Source of the DNA: Purpureocillium takamizusanense
Lineage: Eukaryota; Ascomycota; Sordariomycetes; Hypocreales; Ophiocordycipitaceae
Direction of reading: 5' to 3'
Length of the DNA: 64,000 nt
Assembly (NCBI RefSeq): GCF_022605165.1
Contig: NC_063068.1
Span: 3,286,001 to 3,350,000, forward strand
This document shows, one piece after another, positions 24,515 to 36,464 of this stretch (the first letter of the stretch is position 1; each line of letters opens with the position of its first letter). The position numbers and the translations under genes were made by a program. The notes under the pieces were generated by a model. The model worked only from the letters and a program-made list of their open reading frames with translations, searched no databases and was not told where the DNA came from.

Positions 24515-25026
24515 GCGGGTAAGGATGGTGGTGGTGTGACAAGGTGAGGAAGGTAAAGAGAGGTAGGTACCTTGGCTACCTCGTGGCACGAACCCTGGTA
24601 TGGCTCTTCTCTTGCCAGCGGGGAGGGAGCAGGAGGAAATGGCTTGTCTGTTCGCGAGGTGCTGGGCGCTGGGGATTGTGTGGCCTCGGGCTGCGCGAAT
24701 GGATGTGTGTGTGGTTTGTGTGGGATGGGAGGATGGATGGATGGATTGGCAGTGGTAAGTTAGTGGTGGTGGTGGATGGGCGGATGGACGGGGGGGTGGG
24801 AGCCTTTGGGAGACGCGAGCGCCTGGGGAACCAGCGGCGTCATCCAGAAGGGGACTGGAAGCACTGGAAGCCCTGGAAGCCGGCCACTAGCCACTCAGCG
24901 CCCGGGGGGGGGGGACAATACCTTGCCTGCCCTCGACCGGGGGAGAGGGGGCAGGGGGGCGGAATTGCGGGAGCTGGCTGGCTGGCCAGTTGGACCGCCA
25001 ATGGGAAGAAGTTGGGCAGTGGATAG

Positions 25027-25065
25027 GCGTGCGTGTGCGCGCGTGTGTGTGTGCGCGCGCGCGCG
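25027..25065. repeat. Alternating purine-pyrimidine tract, 39 nt
   Basis: Strictly alternating G with C or T across 39 nt (mixed CG and TG steps). Such tracts are the classic sequence class able to adopt left-handed Z-DNA under negative supercoiling. Whether it does so here is unknown. Confidence 0.9.
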
Positions 25066-26259
25066 GCCATGTGCGTGCTTGGGTGCAGTTGCGGGTACGT
25101 GCGCGCGTGCGTGTGAGCGTCCATGTACGGGCAGTATTTAGTACGAGTACGTACAGTGTAGGGGGTACAGTACGTGCCAGGCTGGAGGTTCGCGCGTGCC
25201 ACTGAAGGGCCCGAGGTGCTGCTGCTGCTGCTCTCTCTGGCACTGCAGTGCAGAGGAGTCAAGGCCTGGTCTCGCCTACCTAGTAGGTGGCAGTTTGGGG
25301 CATGTCCTACTGGAACCTTGGTGAACGGGCACCCAAGGTAGGCACTAACTCAGGCCGCTGCTGGGTCGAGGAATCATCAGTGCAGGTGAGGCATGGGATG
25401 CATGGTGTGTGCAAGGTACACATGGTTGTGCCTTGCGCATGGCGGGATGTCATGGCACGGCTGGAGGGGCAGCCTCCCTCCCTGCCCTGTCGGCGCCGAT
25501 TGAGCGATCTGCAAGAAGGGCGTGTCGCAGACAAGCAACCTCCAAGCCGGGGGGACGCATCGAGGCACCTGGCCCAACGTACTGGATTGGTCGGGCGCTG
25601 GGATGGGACGGAGAGATGCTTGGAGGGCGCCGTCCCTCCCCCCGCGCCAGCCGAGCGAGGCCAGCGCAATGGCAGCGCGAGGCCAAGGGCAGCTGGAGGC
25701 GCTGGACCGTGGGTCGACAGAGGCGAAATAGTACCCGACTGCACCCCAAACTCACCCGACTGCTTTCTTCCTCTGCTGTTGCACACGCCTCCCAACGAGA
25801 CGCATCCTGCTGGGGCTGGGCAATGTGAGACAGAAGCAGCGAGGGCCGACGACGCCGACGAATAACACAGGGCAGTGGGGGGGTGTGGTGAGAAGAAAGA
25901 CCCGGCCGGGCCTGGGAAACAGGATCCCGGCCAGGGAGGGAGGGATCCATGATGGGACGGACCTTCCAGAAGCCACAAAGCGGGGCGGGGACCGGTCGAC
26001 GCCGCCGCGGCTGGTCTCACTGTTGGCGACTTTTCAGGGCCCTTTAGACTGACACCTACAATGAGAAGCAGAATGCTAACCATTGTTTGCGTACAGGAAA
26101 AAAAATTATGAAAAGAAAAAAAAAGCAGAAAATAAGGAAGCAAATCGAAAAACCAAAAGAGAAACAGGACCAGGTGGCACGGCACGGCCCTTGCACCTAT
26201 GGCAATCCCTGAAATCACGAGGTTCTGTTTGACGTGCCCGAGCCACGAGTCTCTCTTGC

Positions 26260-26283
26260 CTCTCTCTCTCTCTCTCTCTCTCC
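26260..26283. repeat. CT dinucleotide microsatellite
   Basis: Uninterrupted CT tract in intergenic DNA. Confidence 0.93.
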
Positions 26284-26737
26284 CTCCCTCACAGGGCGGC
26301 TTTCTCGCGGACACAGGGGGGTTCTGAGAGTGGAGAAGAGAGAGGCGGGGATGGGGGGGCGGCGAGATGGACTTGACGAGCCCCGGAGAGCCCAAGGCTT
26401 GCAGCAGCATGCCTGCAAGCCCGCAGCGCGCAGACCATTAGCGATGGTCCGGGCGAGCAGGCCACTCTCTTCTTTTCCAGCTGTGCGTGCGGAAGAGATT
26501 GCTACGATGGGTACGAAGTAAAGTTACTGTACGGTAATTGTAGATAGGTAAGTAGGTACTAACTTACTAACTGGGTGGGCAGGTATGTGCACCGGTACGA
26601 AGTAATGGATGAATTCCCAGGTGGGCTTGCGGGATGTCCGGCGGCGCCTGGGAGCTCGACCCTCCGCGCGCCCGTGCGGCGCTGGAGAGAATTTTTGACG
26701 GCGCCTCACCGGGCGGCGACCTGGGCCCGCGGGTGCG

Positions 26738-26785
26738 CCTCCTCCTCCTCCTCCTCCTGCAGCGTCGTCGTCGTCGTCGTCGTCA
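26738..26785. repeat. Adjacent CTC and CGT trinucleotide tracts
   Basis: A CTC tract (26738-26758) is followed within a few bases by a CGT tract (26763-26785). Confidence 0.88.
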
Positions 26786-26821
26786 CCGTCGCCATCGCCG
26801 TCTTCACCTGAGCGCTCAGCT

Positions 26822-26846
26822 GCACGCACGCACGCACGCACGCACG
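26822..26846. repeat. ACGC tetranucleotide microsatellite
   Basis: About six tandem units of GCAC/ACGC in intergenic DNA. Confidence 0.9.
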
Positions 26847-26932
26847 TGGAGCGGCTCACAATGGACAAGAAAACAAGTGCAAAAAGCCAAGTATGCAGTA
26901 AGAGACCAAAAGAAAAAGGCAAGTCATGCGCC

Positions 26933-26966
26933 GCCCGTCCGTCCGTCCGTCCGCCCGCCCGCCCGC
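26933..26966. repeat. CCGT/CCGC tetranucleotide repeat
   Basis: Tandem CCGT units grade into CCGC units in intergenic DNA. Confidence 0.85.
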
Positions 26967-29900
26967 GTCGTGCCCTCCGACGGCAGGGCGCGCACGCGCT
27001 CCGTCCAAAGGCACGCATCGGGGGCACCGATCGTCAACGCATACATACCTGCTCAGCTTCTTCTGGGGGCTTCCCTGCGTCGCCCATCGCCGCCCATCGC
27101 CCGTAAGGGCAGAACCAGCTGCTTTTCTCTATCTCTCTCTCGGCGTTCGGCGTTGCCTCCGTCCTTACGTAGGTGGTACCCAAGGTTCTACGCCTACCAA
27201 CGCGAGTTGCTCTCCTCGCGCATGAAAGACATACACACACCCTGGACCACCCATGCTATGCTGATACCGATGCAGGTGGTAACAGACTACATTTTGGTTG
27301 GTAAGTTGAGTACCAGGCACAGTAATTGCAACTAGGAGTAGCCATGCCAGCGATGCAACTTCACCCACAAGTGCCCTCCCCCAGTACCGAGTTACTGTGC
27401 TTCGCGCAGGCACCGTCGTTTCATGTCGGGGGATCGTGGCTAAATGCAAGTCGTCTGCCGCATGCTGCTGATGAGCAGCAGTCCGGCATCGTCGAGTCAT
27501 CTAGTCTTCAGCAGCAGGTATGAGGTGTAGCTTCGGCTGTGCCTCCCACCCCGGCGCTGCGTCGAAGCCCCTGCAGCCGCCGCCTTGCCTCGGGGCCATG
27601 ACTTTTTGCAACCCTTTCTTTCCTGGGTGGCCTGTCTGTCTATCTGTCGTCTGGCGGCGCCAGTACTGCCTCTATTACTGTACCTTACGTAGGTAGGTCA
27701 CGTCTCGCGGACACGACAGAAAACGGGCCGGGCAGGAGCGACGTTCTGAGCCCGCACTAACGTTGGTACTAAGGTACCTAGTAGGTAGGTAGTATTGAGC
27801 CCTGGAGATAACCCCCGCCGTTCAGCGCGCCCGTACCTAGAGGTTAGTACTTACATACCTTGCTCGCCGACCCAAAGTTTGGCACCTGCTGAAAAGAACA
27901 GACGCTGGGCTGCAGGTGAGGCAGGGATCCGCGCCGTCAGCCCGCGCCCGTCTCCCATTCTCCCCTCCAGCCGCGCCGTCGGGGCTCCAGCAGGAGAGAT
28001 CGGCGAGCCAACAAACTCCATCCACCATGACCTTCGGCGCCGTCACGGTGTGCGGCGGGAGCTGCTGCCATGGTCATGACACGAGGCACGCCGGTCAGCG
28101 TGTTGGCGGCTGCTTTTCCTTTCTTTTCCTTTCTTTTTTTCTGCTATGTTTTTGTCGCTCCCTCCCCCGTGTCGCGCGACGCCCGAACCAGACGCGGCCA
28201 AGCAAGGCGCGCACCAACAGTGCATAAGGTAAGGAATTTGGAAGGCACTTGACTTGGATGCAGTGAGAGTTCAGCGCAGTACTAAGTCGCCCGCGACAAC
28301 TCATCAGCACAGCACCACAGGGCCAGGCAGGGCATGCAATGCAGCTACGCCAGCATCCAGCAGGCTGCTTGAGGTACCTCTGCCCTGGGCAACATGCCAG
28401 GGCAGTTCAACAAGTGCCCCTCAGACCGCCGACGCCGCCTCTTTGCTTTTGGACACCTTCATCGTCCAACTCTTCCTTTTCCACCCAAGTTACCTCCTCC
28501 CCGTCTGCGCACCCCCTCAAGCCCGTCGCCGTGACGTTGCAGCGCGCAAAAGTAAACCGCCAAAGTCCATGCTTGCCGATCGAGGAGCAATCCCCTCCAA
28601 AGAAAGAAAAGGCTCGCCATCTGCGTACAAGGCCCGCAACAAATGCCGTTCCGGACCACGACGATGGATGATGAGGGGTTGGCGATGCTCTCCTCCTCCC
28701 TGCGCCTGGTCATCCACCCACCTTTTTTGCAGTCTGCCGGACCAGCTACCTACGTAGCTGCTGGAGCATGAGATGAGCCCCATGGACGGTTAGGTTTGTA
28801 TCACGCACGACGCACCCAACCGTTGCCCGCAGCACAAGCATGAGGTGCCCGTCCACGCAACGCGGGGCGCCGGCGATTGGGGGCCGGCGGACCAACACCA
28901 ACAAACATGTCCATCCACCACCCACCACCCCCTTGTTCTCGTCTTCTTTTTCTTCTTTTCATGCTTCTCGACGCCTTCTAGAACTCTCCATGGAAGCTTG
29001 CCACCCCGCCTTCCAGTGACAGTGGGGCCCCTTCATCTCGGCCCTCTGGTCCAACCTTGGCCGAATTCCAGGCAAGCCAGGTTATTAGCAGGTTCCCACA
29101 CGTCCTCCACCCCCCTTTCTGTGCGATGCGTGCGTGGCCTCCCACTTCGCACACCATGCAACGATACACTACACTGCACACTAGAAGTTTTTTATTATTT
29201 TTTTTTTCTCCCTCCCTTCCTCTCTGTCCCGCGAGGTGTGCGCAATTCCCCTCCGTGGCAGGCTTGCAGCCAACCACGGCCCCCCAGACTCTCTCTCGCC
29301 CACCCACCTAATAAGCAGGGCCTTCCTAAGAGGTACGGAGACGTGACATCTCCGTCACTGGATCGCCCCTCCGCTGGTCGACCGCCCGCACAGGGGCACC
29401 GTCGTGGAGCAATCGGCATTGACTGCCCGCTTGGCTTGGCCTGAGCTGAGGCGAGCCAAGCCAAGCTGAGCCGAGCCGAGTTGAATTTTGAATAGCCGGG
29501 GCCACTCACCTCTCGTCACTCTCCTCTCATCAGGCGTTTAGGTTGCCAGTTCCACGCCCGCTGACGCAGCCCGGCCACGATCTGGCGAGCGCCTCCCGCC
29601 CAGCCCAGTCAGTCACTCACAACCAACGCCGCCTCGCATGCATCTGCCGTCTGCTGGCATCTGCTGGCATCTACTACTACTGCCCGGCATCCAACATTTA
29701 CTCTTAGTAAACCAGCTGACTAGTACTGTCCTGTACTGTACTAGTCGTACGCATACTGCACTCTCAGAGTGCCATCCCGCATTCCCTCCCCCCAATTTCG
29801 CATCTCCCATCTCCCTTGCCCCTTGACCAACAACGTCTCCGCCGCCCGCCACCTCGGCCACTGCCGCTGTTGGTCCTACCTACGCATCTCAGTTCAAGTA

Positions 29901-30188
29901 TGTACAGTACGTACGGCTCTCTTCTTCGTGCGTTGGATGTCGTGCTCTCGTGGCTCGTTCCCATGCTGCAGGTAGTACATACGTACTGCACGGCACTCGT
30001 GCTCCGTGCCTTGAACATTCCACGTACGTACGTGGTACCGTACGTTGGCCATTTTCTCCAGCCCAGTCTACTCTACCCTCCTCCTCCTCGCCTCCATCCG
30101 GAGTCGAGTCTGCGTACAGTATGCGTGCGTAGTATTATCTGTGTTGGTGCACGCGCACACATGCATTGATCCTCCCACGCGCGCGTGC

Positions 30189-30221
30189 CTCTTCCTCCTC
30201 CTCCTCCTCCTCCTCCTCCTC
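30189..30221. repeat. CTC trinucleotide microsatellite
   Basis: About ten CTC units. It is the first of three different trinucleotide tracts within 360 bp. Confidence 0.92.
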
Positions 30222-30392
30222 ACCCACGCCCGGCAGGGCGACTCCAGGCCCGGCGCCCCCGTGGCAGTGGGACCCTCCCTCCCCCGTCCGACCATCATCT
30301 CCTGCATCTTCCCTCCCCTCTTCTTTCGGGCGGCGCGAGAGCCATCGGATGGTTGTGTTGTTTGTTTCTTCCCGTCACCGCCTGCAACAAAG

Positions 30393-30420
<28 letters not shown>
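30393..30420. repeat. TAC trinucleotide microsatellite
   Basis: Nine or more CTA/TAC units, followed by shorter imperfect units to about 30450. Confidence 0.92.
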
Positions 30421-30427
<7 letters not shown>

Positions 30428-30503
30428 TATCAACTACTACTATCTACATGTACTCACCGCCCGCTGTGTGTTGCCGCCGTTCATTGGCCCTAGTTGGCGT
30501 TCA

Positions 30504-30545
<42 letters not shown>
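30504..30545. repeat. GTC trinucleotide microsatellite, 42 nt
   Basis: Fourteen uninterrupted TCG/GTC units in intergenic DNA. Confidence 0.95.
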
Positions 30546-30546
<1 letters not shown>

Positions 30547-31429
30547 GAGAGGACTAAAATCGTTGGTGCCCATCTGGTGGTACTGTAGGTCGCCTGGGAC
30601 GGCATTGAGGTTGGCCGCCGTGAGCTTAGTACTTACCTACCTACCTTACCTACCTTGTAACTAGGTGCGCTTCTCTTTCTAGGATACCACGTGCTACGGT
30701 TGTATGTACGTACTCAAGTACAAAGTGCGTGGAGGCGTCGTCCGAGCCGAGGACATGCGCAATAGGTAAGTTCATACCTTAGTATCCTATGACCCAGGCA
30801 GGTGTCTCCTCTCGCCGCTGCCCATGTTGTCGTCGCTGTTGTTGTTGCTGTTGTTGTTATGATCCCTGCCTGTCGCCGCGTGCCCGACAAAACATTCGAC
30901 GAGTGAGACACCGAGTAACTCAGTACACAACACACGGCCCACGCAACCCCTCACTCACCTTTGCCTGCTTCGTACCTACTTGCGTTGCTCGTACTTGCGT
31001 GCACATGCGTATTCACCTGCTGTGCTACCCCAGCGCAGCACGGCCTGGTACCAAGTACCAGCTACTCGTCTAGACACGAAAGCGACTCCAGTCGCAGACT
31101 CCGTTCCTATGTCCGTGTACAAAAGTACTCGATGCTATTCATGCAATCATGCGTCGGCCCGCTCGCCGCTCTATGCCCATACGCCGTCCCAGGTGCCTGG
31201 GTAGAAGGACTCTAGTTCTATCCACAGCCATCCGCCGCCATCACGAAACCCCTCCTCCTGTCCTCCTCACATAAACCTATCCTCATGCATTTGCCGACGC
31301 CTCCCGCCGGCTTACTTTCGCCTCGCCCACCCAGCCTGCCGGGCCACCCGCTTGGTCCGCCATGGTTACTCGCGGTAAGCGATAGCTACCTCGCCATATA
31401 ACGAATGGCCTGACCCGCCTTCGCGGCCT

Positions 31430-34400
31430 CTACTGGCCTCGGCCAGCCTTGTCCCCCTCCAAGTGGATCTCGGCGACTTCCTCCGAGTCCCGATCGCCTG
31501 CGCCATGAGCTGGCACAGACAGGACGTTTTGTCCCTCCCAACGCCCGGGCTCGTCCACCGTCACCGACGTCATATCCGTGTCCTGGTCAGCGAGCTCGTG
31601 GCCTCGCTCGTCACCCGAATCGAACTGAGCGTCGTCGCTGGCACAGTCGGCGGTGTTGGAGCCCTCGGCGCCGCTGCCAGAGAGTCTTTCAAAGCTCCAG
31701 CCCTGCGTCATGTCGAGAGACTTGGTCCCCATGTTCCGATAACTTTCCTGCATCTCGTCTCCGTCGTCCTCGATGCTTCGCCGAATGGGCCCGTCGTACA
31801 GGGGCGGGTCGTCGTCTTCAACGTTGACAGCTTGCTTGACCGTTGTCTTGGTCGACTCACGGCCGTCCTCGCTAGAGTCCGTCGCCTCTTCATCCGACTG
31901 GGAGCTCTCCTTGTTGTACCTGGCGAAAATTTCGTCGAAACGAGGCCCACCTAGATGCTTGCTGGAGCGCCGGCGATAGAACAGCAGGTACGCTGCATTT
32001 GTGACCACGTTTGTCGGGTCAGAAACGGCGTGGACTGACGAGTCTGAGATTATCGTGTTAGCGAGGCTCGAGAGCATACTCCTTCACACACGGCGTACCA
32101 TTGAAGCTGTACCAGCGTCCGTCAATGAAGTTCTTCGCGTAGGCAGTGTAGTGCCCACCGCCAAGGCCGCCATAGTGGTCATCGACAGCGATCAGATCGT
32201 AGATCTCATTCTTGCCGTCTTCCTTCTGGATGACCCGTGAGGTCAAGTCGAGATCCTCGATGGGGAAGTCGACCAGGACGTCGAGCTTGTCACGGCGCCA
32301 ACCCGAGCTGCTGAACCGCTTGAGATGCGCCACAAGAATATCCGGCGTCTTCCACAGATCAAACTTCTTGCTTGCACGGCGGTGTTCCTTGCATCGCGGG
32401 CAGTACCACATATCCTGCTCCGACAGGACCTCGGCTCGCTCAAACTCGTCCAAGCATTCCTCCAGAGTGATGCCCTTATTCTTACGACTTTGGCGTCGCT
32501 TCTGCGTAAGCTTGAGCGCGTTGTCATGAAGCGTTTCAATGTCCGAGTAAGTCTTGGCGCCCTCAGTGGAGCTCCCTCGTCGCCCCGTGTCACCAAAGAC
32601 CATCTCCCAGGCCTCTTCGTTCCAGTCGACAACGAGGCCCTCGTGCAGCCGAACCAGGGGTCCACCGTCTGCGACCGCAGGGGGCATGGGCTGGGGCTCA
32701 ACTTGGGCGGCGCGGTGCGCATGCTTGCCGCCACGCATCTGCTTATCTCGTCGCTTGTTGCCCTTCTTACCGTACATCTTGTGGCCCTTGAACTTTTTGC
32801 GTCCGCCAGGCCCGGACTTTTGATACTGTCGTCCATGACGACCCGCGAACTTCATAGCAATTAGCAAAGCTGCAAGGAGCTGGAAGGGGTTAATGAAGGG
32901 GCATACCCTAGCAACCGGATTTGCATCCTCGTCGCTTGACTCTTCCGCCATGCGTGTCTGGACCGGCTCCTCGGTGCCTTCATCCTCGTTGCTGCTGTCT
33001 TCGTTACCGGAGCCGGTGCTGCCAACGCTCTCTGGGCTTTCCTCTTCGGCTTCCTTCGGTTCAGGCATGCGGTCCGTTAGCTTCGGTAACGTCCTGGTAT
33101 TGTCGACGCTGGACCAGCCCGTAGGGACCGGGCCGTCAGAATCGCTTCTGAAATAAGAGAGCTCGAAGAGGTTCTGCAACTCTGGATCCAGAAACGTATC
33201 CAGACTGATGAACTTGGGGCGCCGCGTGTTGAATTGTTTCAAGATCTTGGAGGTACTGGGGTGGCTGTCGCTGGCTTCGCGCATCGTCACGTCGACCATG
33301 TCGTCTTCGCCCTGAACAGAACGAGCCGCGACTTTGCCGTCTCCCGAAGAGTCGGCATCGGATGCCGTAGTAACGATCATGTCTCCGTCGGCAGAATCTG
33401 CATTGTCGCTCTCGTGCGCCGCATCCGCAAGCGTCGACCATGTGGTGAGCGTGGCAACCTTTTCAAGAACCTTGCGACGGATCATGTCAAGATTAGATGC
33501 TTCTCTCCTGTTCAGAGTGATGAATTGTGGCGGTGGCATGCCATCCGGACCGCGGCCAGGAACTTGGGGACGGCGGTGGAGGAGAGGGACCACGAGGGTC
33601 TCAGACTGCTCGTCATCCGAATCGGCGGACTCTGGTGGCGAGTCGATATCCAGCATAGACCTGTACTTTTTGCGCGGGACCTTACTCGGCCAATTTGTAG
33701 GCACTGCGTCCAGCTCGTGCATTGTCGGCGTATCCGTGTGCTGAATCTCTTCGGATATGTCATGGCTGCCGTCGTAAATCTTGAAAAAGCGATCCTTGAA
33801 CTCTTCGGCACCCATCAGACGCTCCACCGGTACGCCGGTCCGCTCGGAGATGAACTGCTTCAGCGCATCGACAGAACTGTGTTTCGGTAGCTCGACCTCA
33901 ATCTTCACCGCGACGTCATTGAGCGGAAAGAACTTGACGGCCTTGACCCACATGTTCTGAACCGGCAATGGCAACGTCAGGTTGTTGAAGGGGTCAAACG
34001 TGATGCTGATCTTGCCGCACTCTGGGCACTTGAGGGTCGACTTGTACATGCCAGTGAAGAGATCCGCAATGACCGAGTCATCGCGCTTGCGGGTGATGTC
34101 CCAAACCTCGTCTGCCATCTTGCGGATTGCTTCCGGGTCGTTAATCATGTCGTCGGTGGAGTCGGGCTTCTCAATGTATGGCTTCTTCTTGATTCGGCTC
34201 AAATCCTCCTGAAGTGCATCGAGAAGAAACCCCAGGAACTCCTGAGAGTCTTGCTGACCCCATCCAGAGAATGTCGGCCGGCAACGGCCCACGGTGGACT
34301 TGAAGTCCCGAGGGCTCACGGAGCCACGGCCCTCGTCATAGATTTCCCCCAAGAGGCTTCCATATGCGCTGGCTACCCTTCCCTCGTAGCCGAGGACGTT

Positions 34401-35854
34401 GGTCTGGTTGATCTCGCGAAGGTATGATTCAGTGAGGAAGTACTTGGAAAGTTCCTCGACGCTCCGGACACACTGCAGTGCGGAGTTCATGTAGCAAGTG
34501 TTACCCAGATTATGCAAACCAACAGCCCCGGAATTCCGGCCAAAGCGTTTATTTTGCGCTCGAGCCCGGGTGACGGGCCCGTCTCGGCCTGGGCTGCTTC
34601 GGTTGCTGTTTGGTTTTGACGACAGGGACAAAGCGCCCCTAGAGGGCATTGACTTTGGGGAAATCTTCTCACTGCCCGTATACAAGCTGACCCAACTACT
34701 TCCGATAGCCTCATCGATGATCAGAACGCAGTCGGTAGTCAACCCGTAATGCTGGAGAGCAGTTTGGCCGTTGAATTTGTCATTAATCGTCTGATCGGCC
34801 AGTTGTACCTGGCTTCTATGCGAGCGAGCAGATCCGAACGCCACAATGCTCAGGAGAAGATGAGACCACGCTCCCTGGCTGAGGGACCGTTCCGGCGAGT
34901 CCGGAGGTGTGAGAGCAGAACGCTGCTCGAGCGGACTATTCGGAGGCTGAAAGTCGGGTGCAAGCGTAAATAATCGAATCTTACGGTCTTTCGGGATGCT
35001 GGCGAGAGCTTTGAGTTCCTTCAGAAAGCCCTGCGCATGGGTGGTGGCGCTTTTCGCAACAAGCAAGGGTGGCGGATTGCTGGCTTTGAGGCTCTGCTCG
35101 ATCGGCAGAGGGCTGACTTCCGACCAGAGTCGATGGACACGGAAAACAGGCGGGTGAAACTCGTACATGATGTTTGGTGGGGCTTGCTTGCTGTCGGCCG
35201 TATTGACTGCAGCCCGAATGATGGCAACCTGTCCGTCCTGGATGCCGTACCATGCAACGACCAATTTCCAGGCGTCCTCGGGAAACAACTCAAAGGACTC
35301 GAGCCCAGAGCCCGATTTGAGGCGGACAAAGTCCCTCCCGGTAGCATCTTTGAGAGTCTCCTCAATGATATCAGAATTGTCGACAGGGCCCAGAGGGGTA
35401 CCCTCAGAAGCCAGCTTGGATGTCTTGGAGTCGGCGCGGAGGGCAAGGGCTTTGTCCACCCATGAGCGGGACACCAAATATGCCGTGTTCCCTTCCTGGA
35501 CAGGAGCCTCGGCAAACGCCTTCAGTAGGGTCTCAATAATCTTGATCTGCTCCTGTAGTGGAGGAGGGGCTGTGCTCAATTGTCAGATACAGGGCGTCGT
35601 CTCACGCACGGCATACTAGACTTACGCTGCGGCGAAATATCATCGACATGTCCAGAGGCCTGGGCGTCCGGGACATCAACGCTCATAGCGCGAGGGAAGC
35701 CGCCGGGGGGGATAGCCCCCTCGCCGGTAGTTTGAGTGGCGGCCATTTCGGAACCGTCGCCGTTCTTATGAGCATCTGGTTCGTGGTCCATAATGGAGGC
35801 CCGTCGTTTGAGTGGCGAGGAGGAACGGTGAGGCAGCTCGGCATCGCCGTTCAT
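31430..35854 (-). CDS. UBP12: Ubiquitin carboxyl-terminal hydrolase, UBP12/USP4-USP15 type
   Basis: Cysteine protease that removes ubiquitin from proteins. Exons read as 35626-35854, 32099-35569 and 31430-32043, about 1437 residues. A further 57-nt in-frame intron (32850-32906) is possible and would leave 1418. An N-terminal Ser/Pro-rich part is followed by a DUSP-like region (from about residue 85, SRSWVDKALAL) and a ubiquitin-like region. The USP domain is split by a long acidic and basic insert, as in USP4/11/15. The catalytic Cys is Cys435 in GLHNLGNTCYMNS and the catalytic His is near residue 1200 in GGLGGGHYTAYAKN. Zinc-ribbon cysteines are visible (CPECGK; WYCPRCKEHR). The C-terminal 200 residues are acidic and disordered. 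The start is uncertain: the ATG at 35854 has A at -3, but the frame stays open to 36427 without another ATG. Confidence 0.9.
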
Positions 35855-36447
35855 AATGGCCCTCCTCGAGACGCGAAACGGGGACTGGCTTCGGGTGGCG
35901 GTCCGGGCCGAAGCAGTCTCCTCGGCCCCTCGGTCGCTCTCGAGGGAGAGCTCAGCGTACGCCGATGCACAGGGCGACGACGAGGCCACGGAGGAGGCGT
36001 AGTCTGCGGAAACGAGGGAGCCGGCGTGCGTCTGGAGCCGCGGGGGCAGGCTGGAGGCGGGCAGGGAGTCGGCACGGTTGTAGAGAGGCGAGTCGAGCCC
36101 AGAGGCCGCAGAGAAGGAGAAGGCCGGGTTGTCGTCGGGTTCGCACGAGGGCAGGGCGGTGTCGGGCGAGGGCGAGCTGGCGACGTCTGGATCCTTTGAC
36201 GAGGGAAGGGGGCGGGCGAGCCTTCGCTTCTTTGAGGAAGACGTCTTGAAAGTGAGCTGCCCAGGCAGCTCGGGAGCAAAGAGGAGGCGGGCGGGTTGCG
36301 AAAGTCGGGGGTGGTCGAGAGGAGGGGGAAAAGTTCGAGTCAGCGACGGCGTGGACGCATTAGCCCGGCGTCGTGGCGATGACGGTGACGATGACGCGAT
36401 CAGCCAGCGGATGGAGGCAGCCGGGCATCACACATCGATGCGCGATG

Positions 36448-36464
36448 GTGTGTGTGTGTGTGTG
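36448..36464. repeat. GT dinucleotide tract
   Basis: Short GT tract in the region expected to be the ubiquitin protease leader or promoter. A G run (about 36491-36504) follows. Confidence 0.85.

Larger units (their letters stand above)
23667..31429. other. Gene-poor block of about 7.8 kb rich in simple repeats
   Basis: No open frame here is convincing. The longest with an ATG (25307-26410 minus, 367 residues) reads antisense through an A-rich tract and is low-complexity; it is judged spurious. The block carries GGAT, GAG, CTC, CGT, ACGC, CCGT, TAC and GTC microsatellites, a 39-nt alternating purine-pyrimidine tract, and many GTACGTAC/TAGGTA clusters (26510-26590, 27660-27860, 29880-30040, 30620-30790). 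The right end holds the 3' flank of the ubiquitin protease, and the left end the phosphodiesterase leader. Confidence 0.5.

Noticed and set aside
30189..30545. CRISPR-like array
   Set aside because: The repeats are plain trinucleotide microsatellites with no unique spacers, and the organism is a eukaryote.
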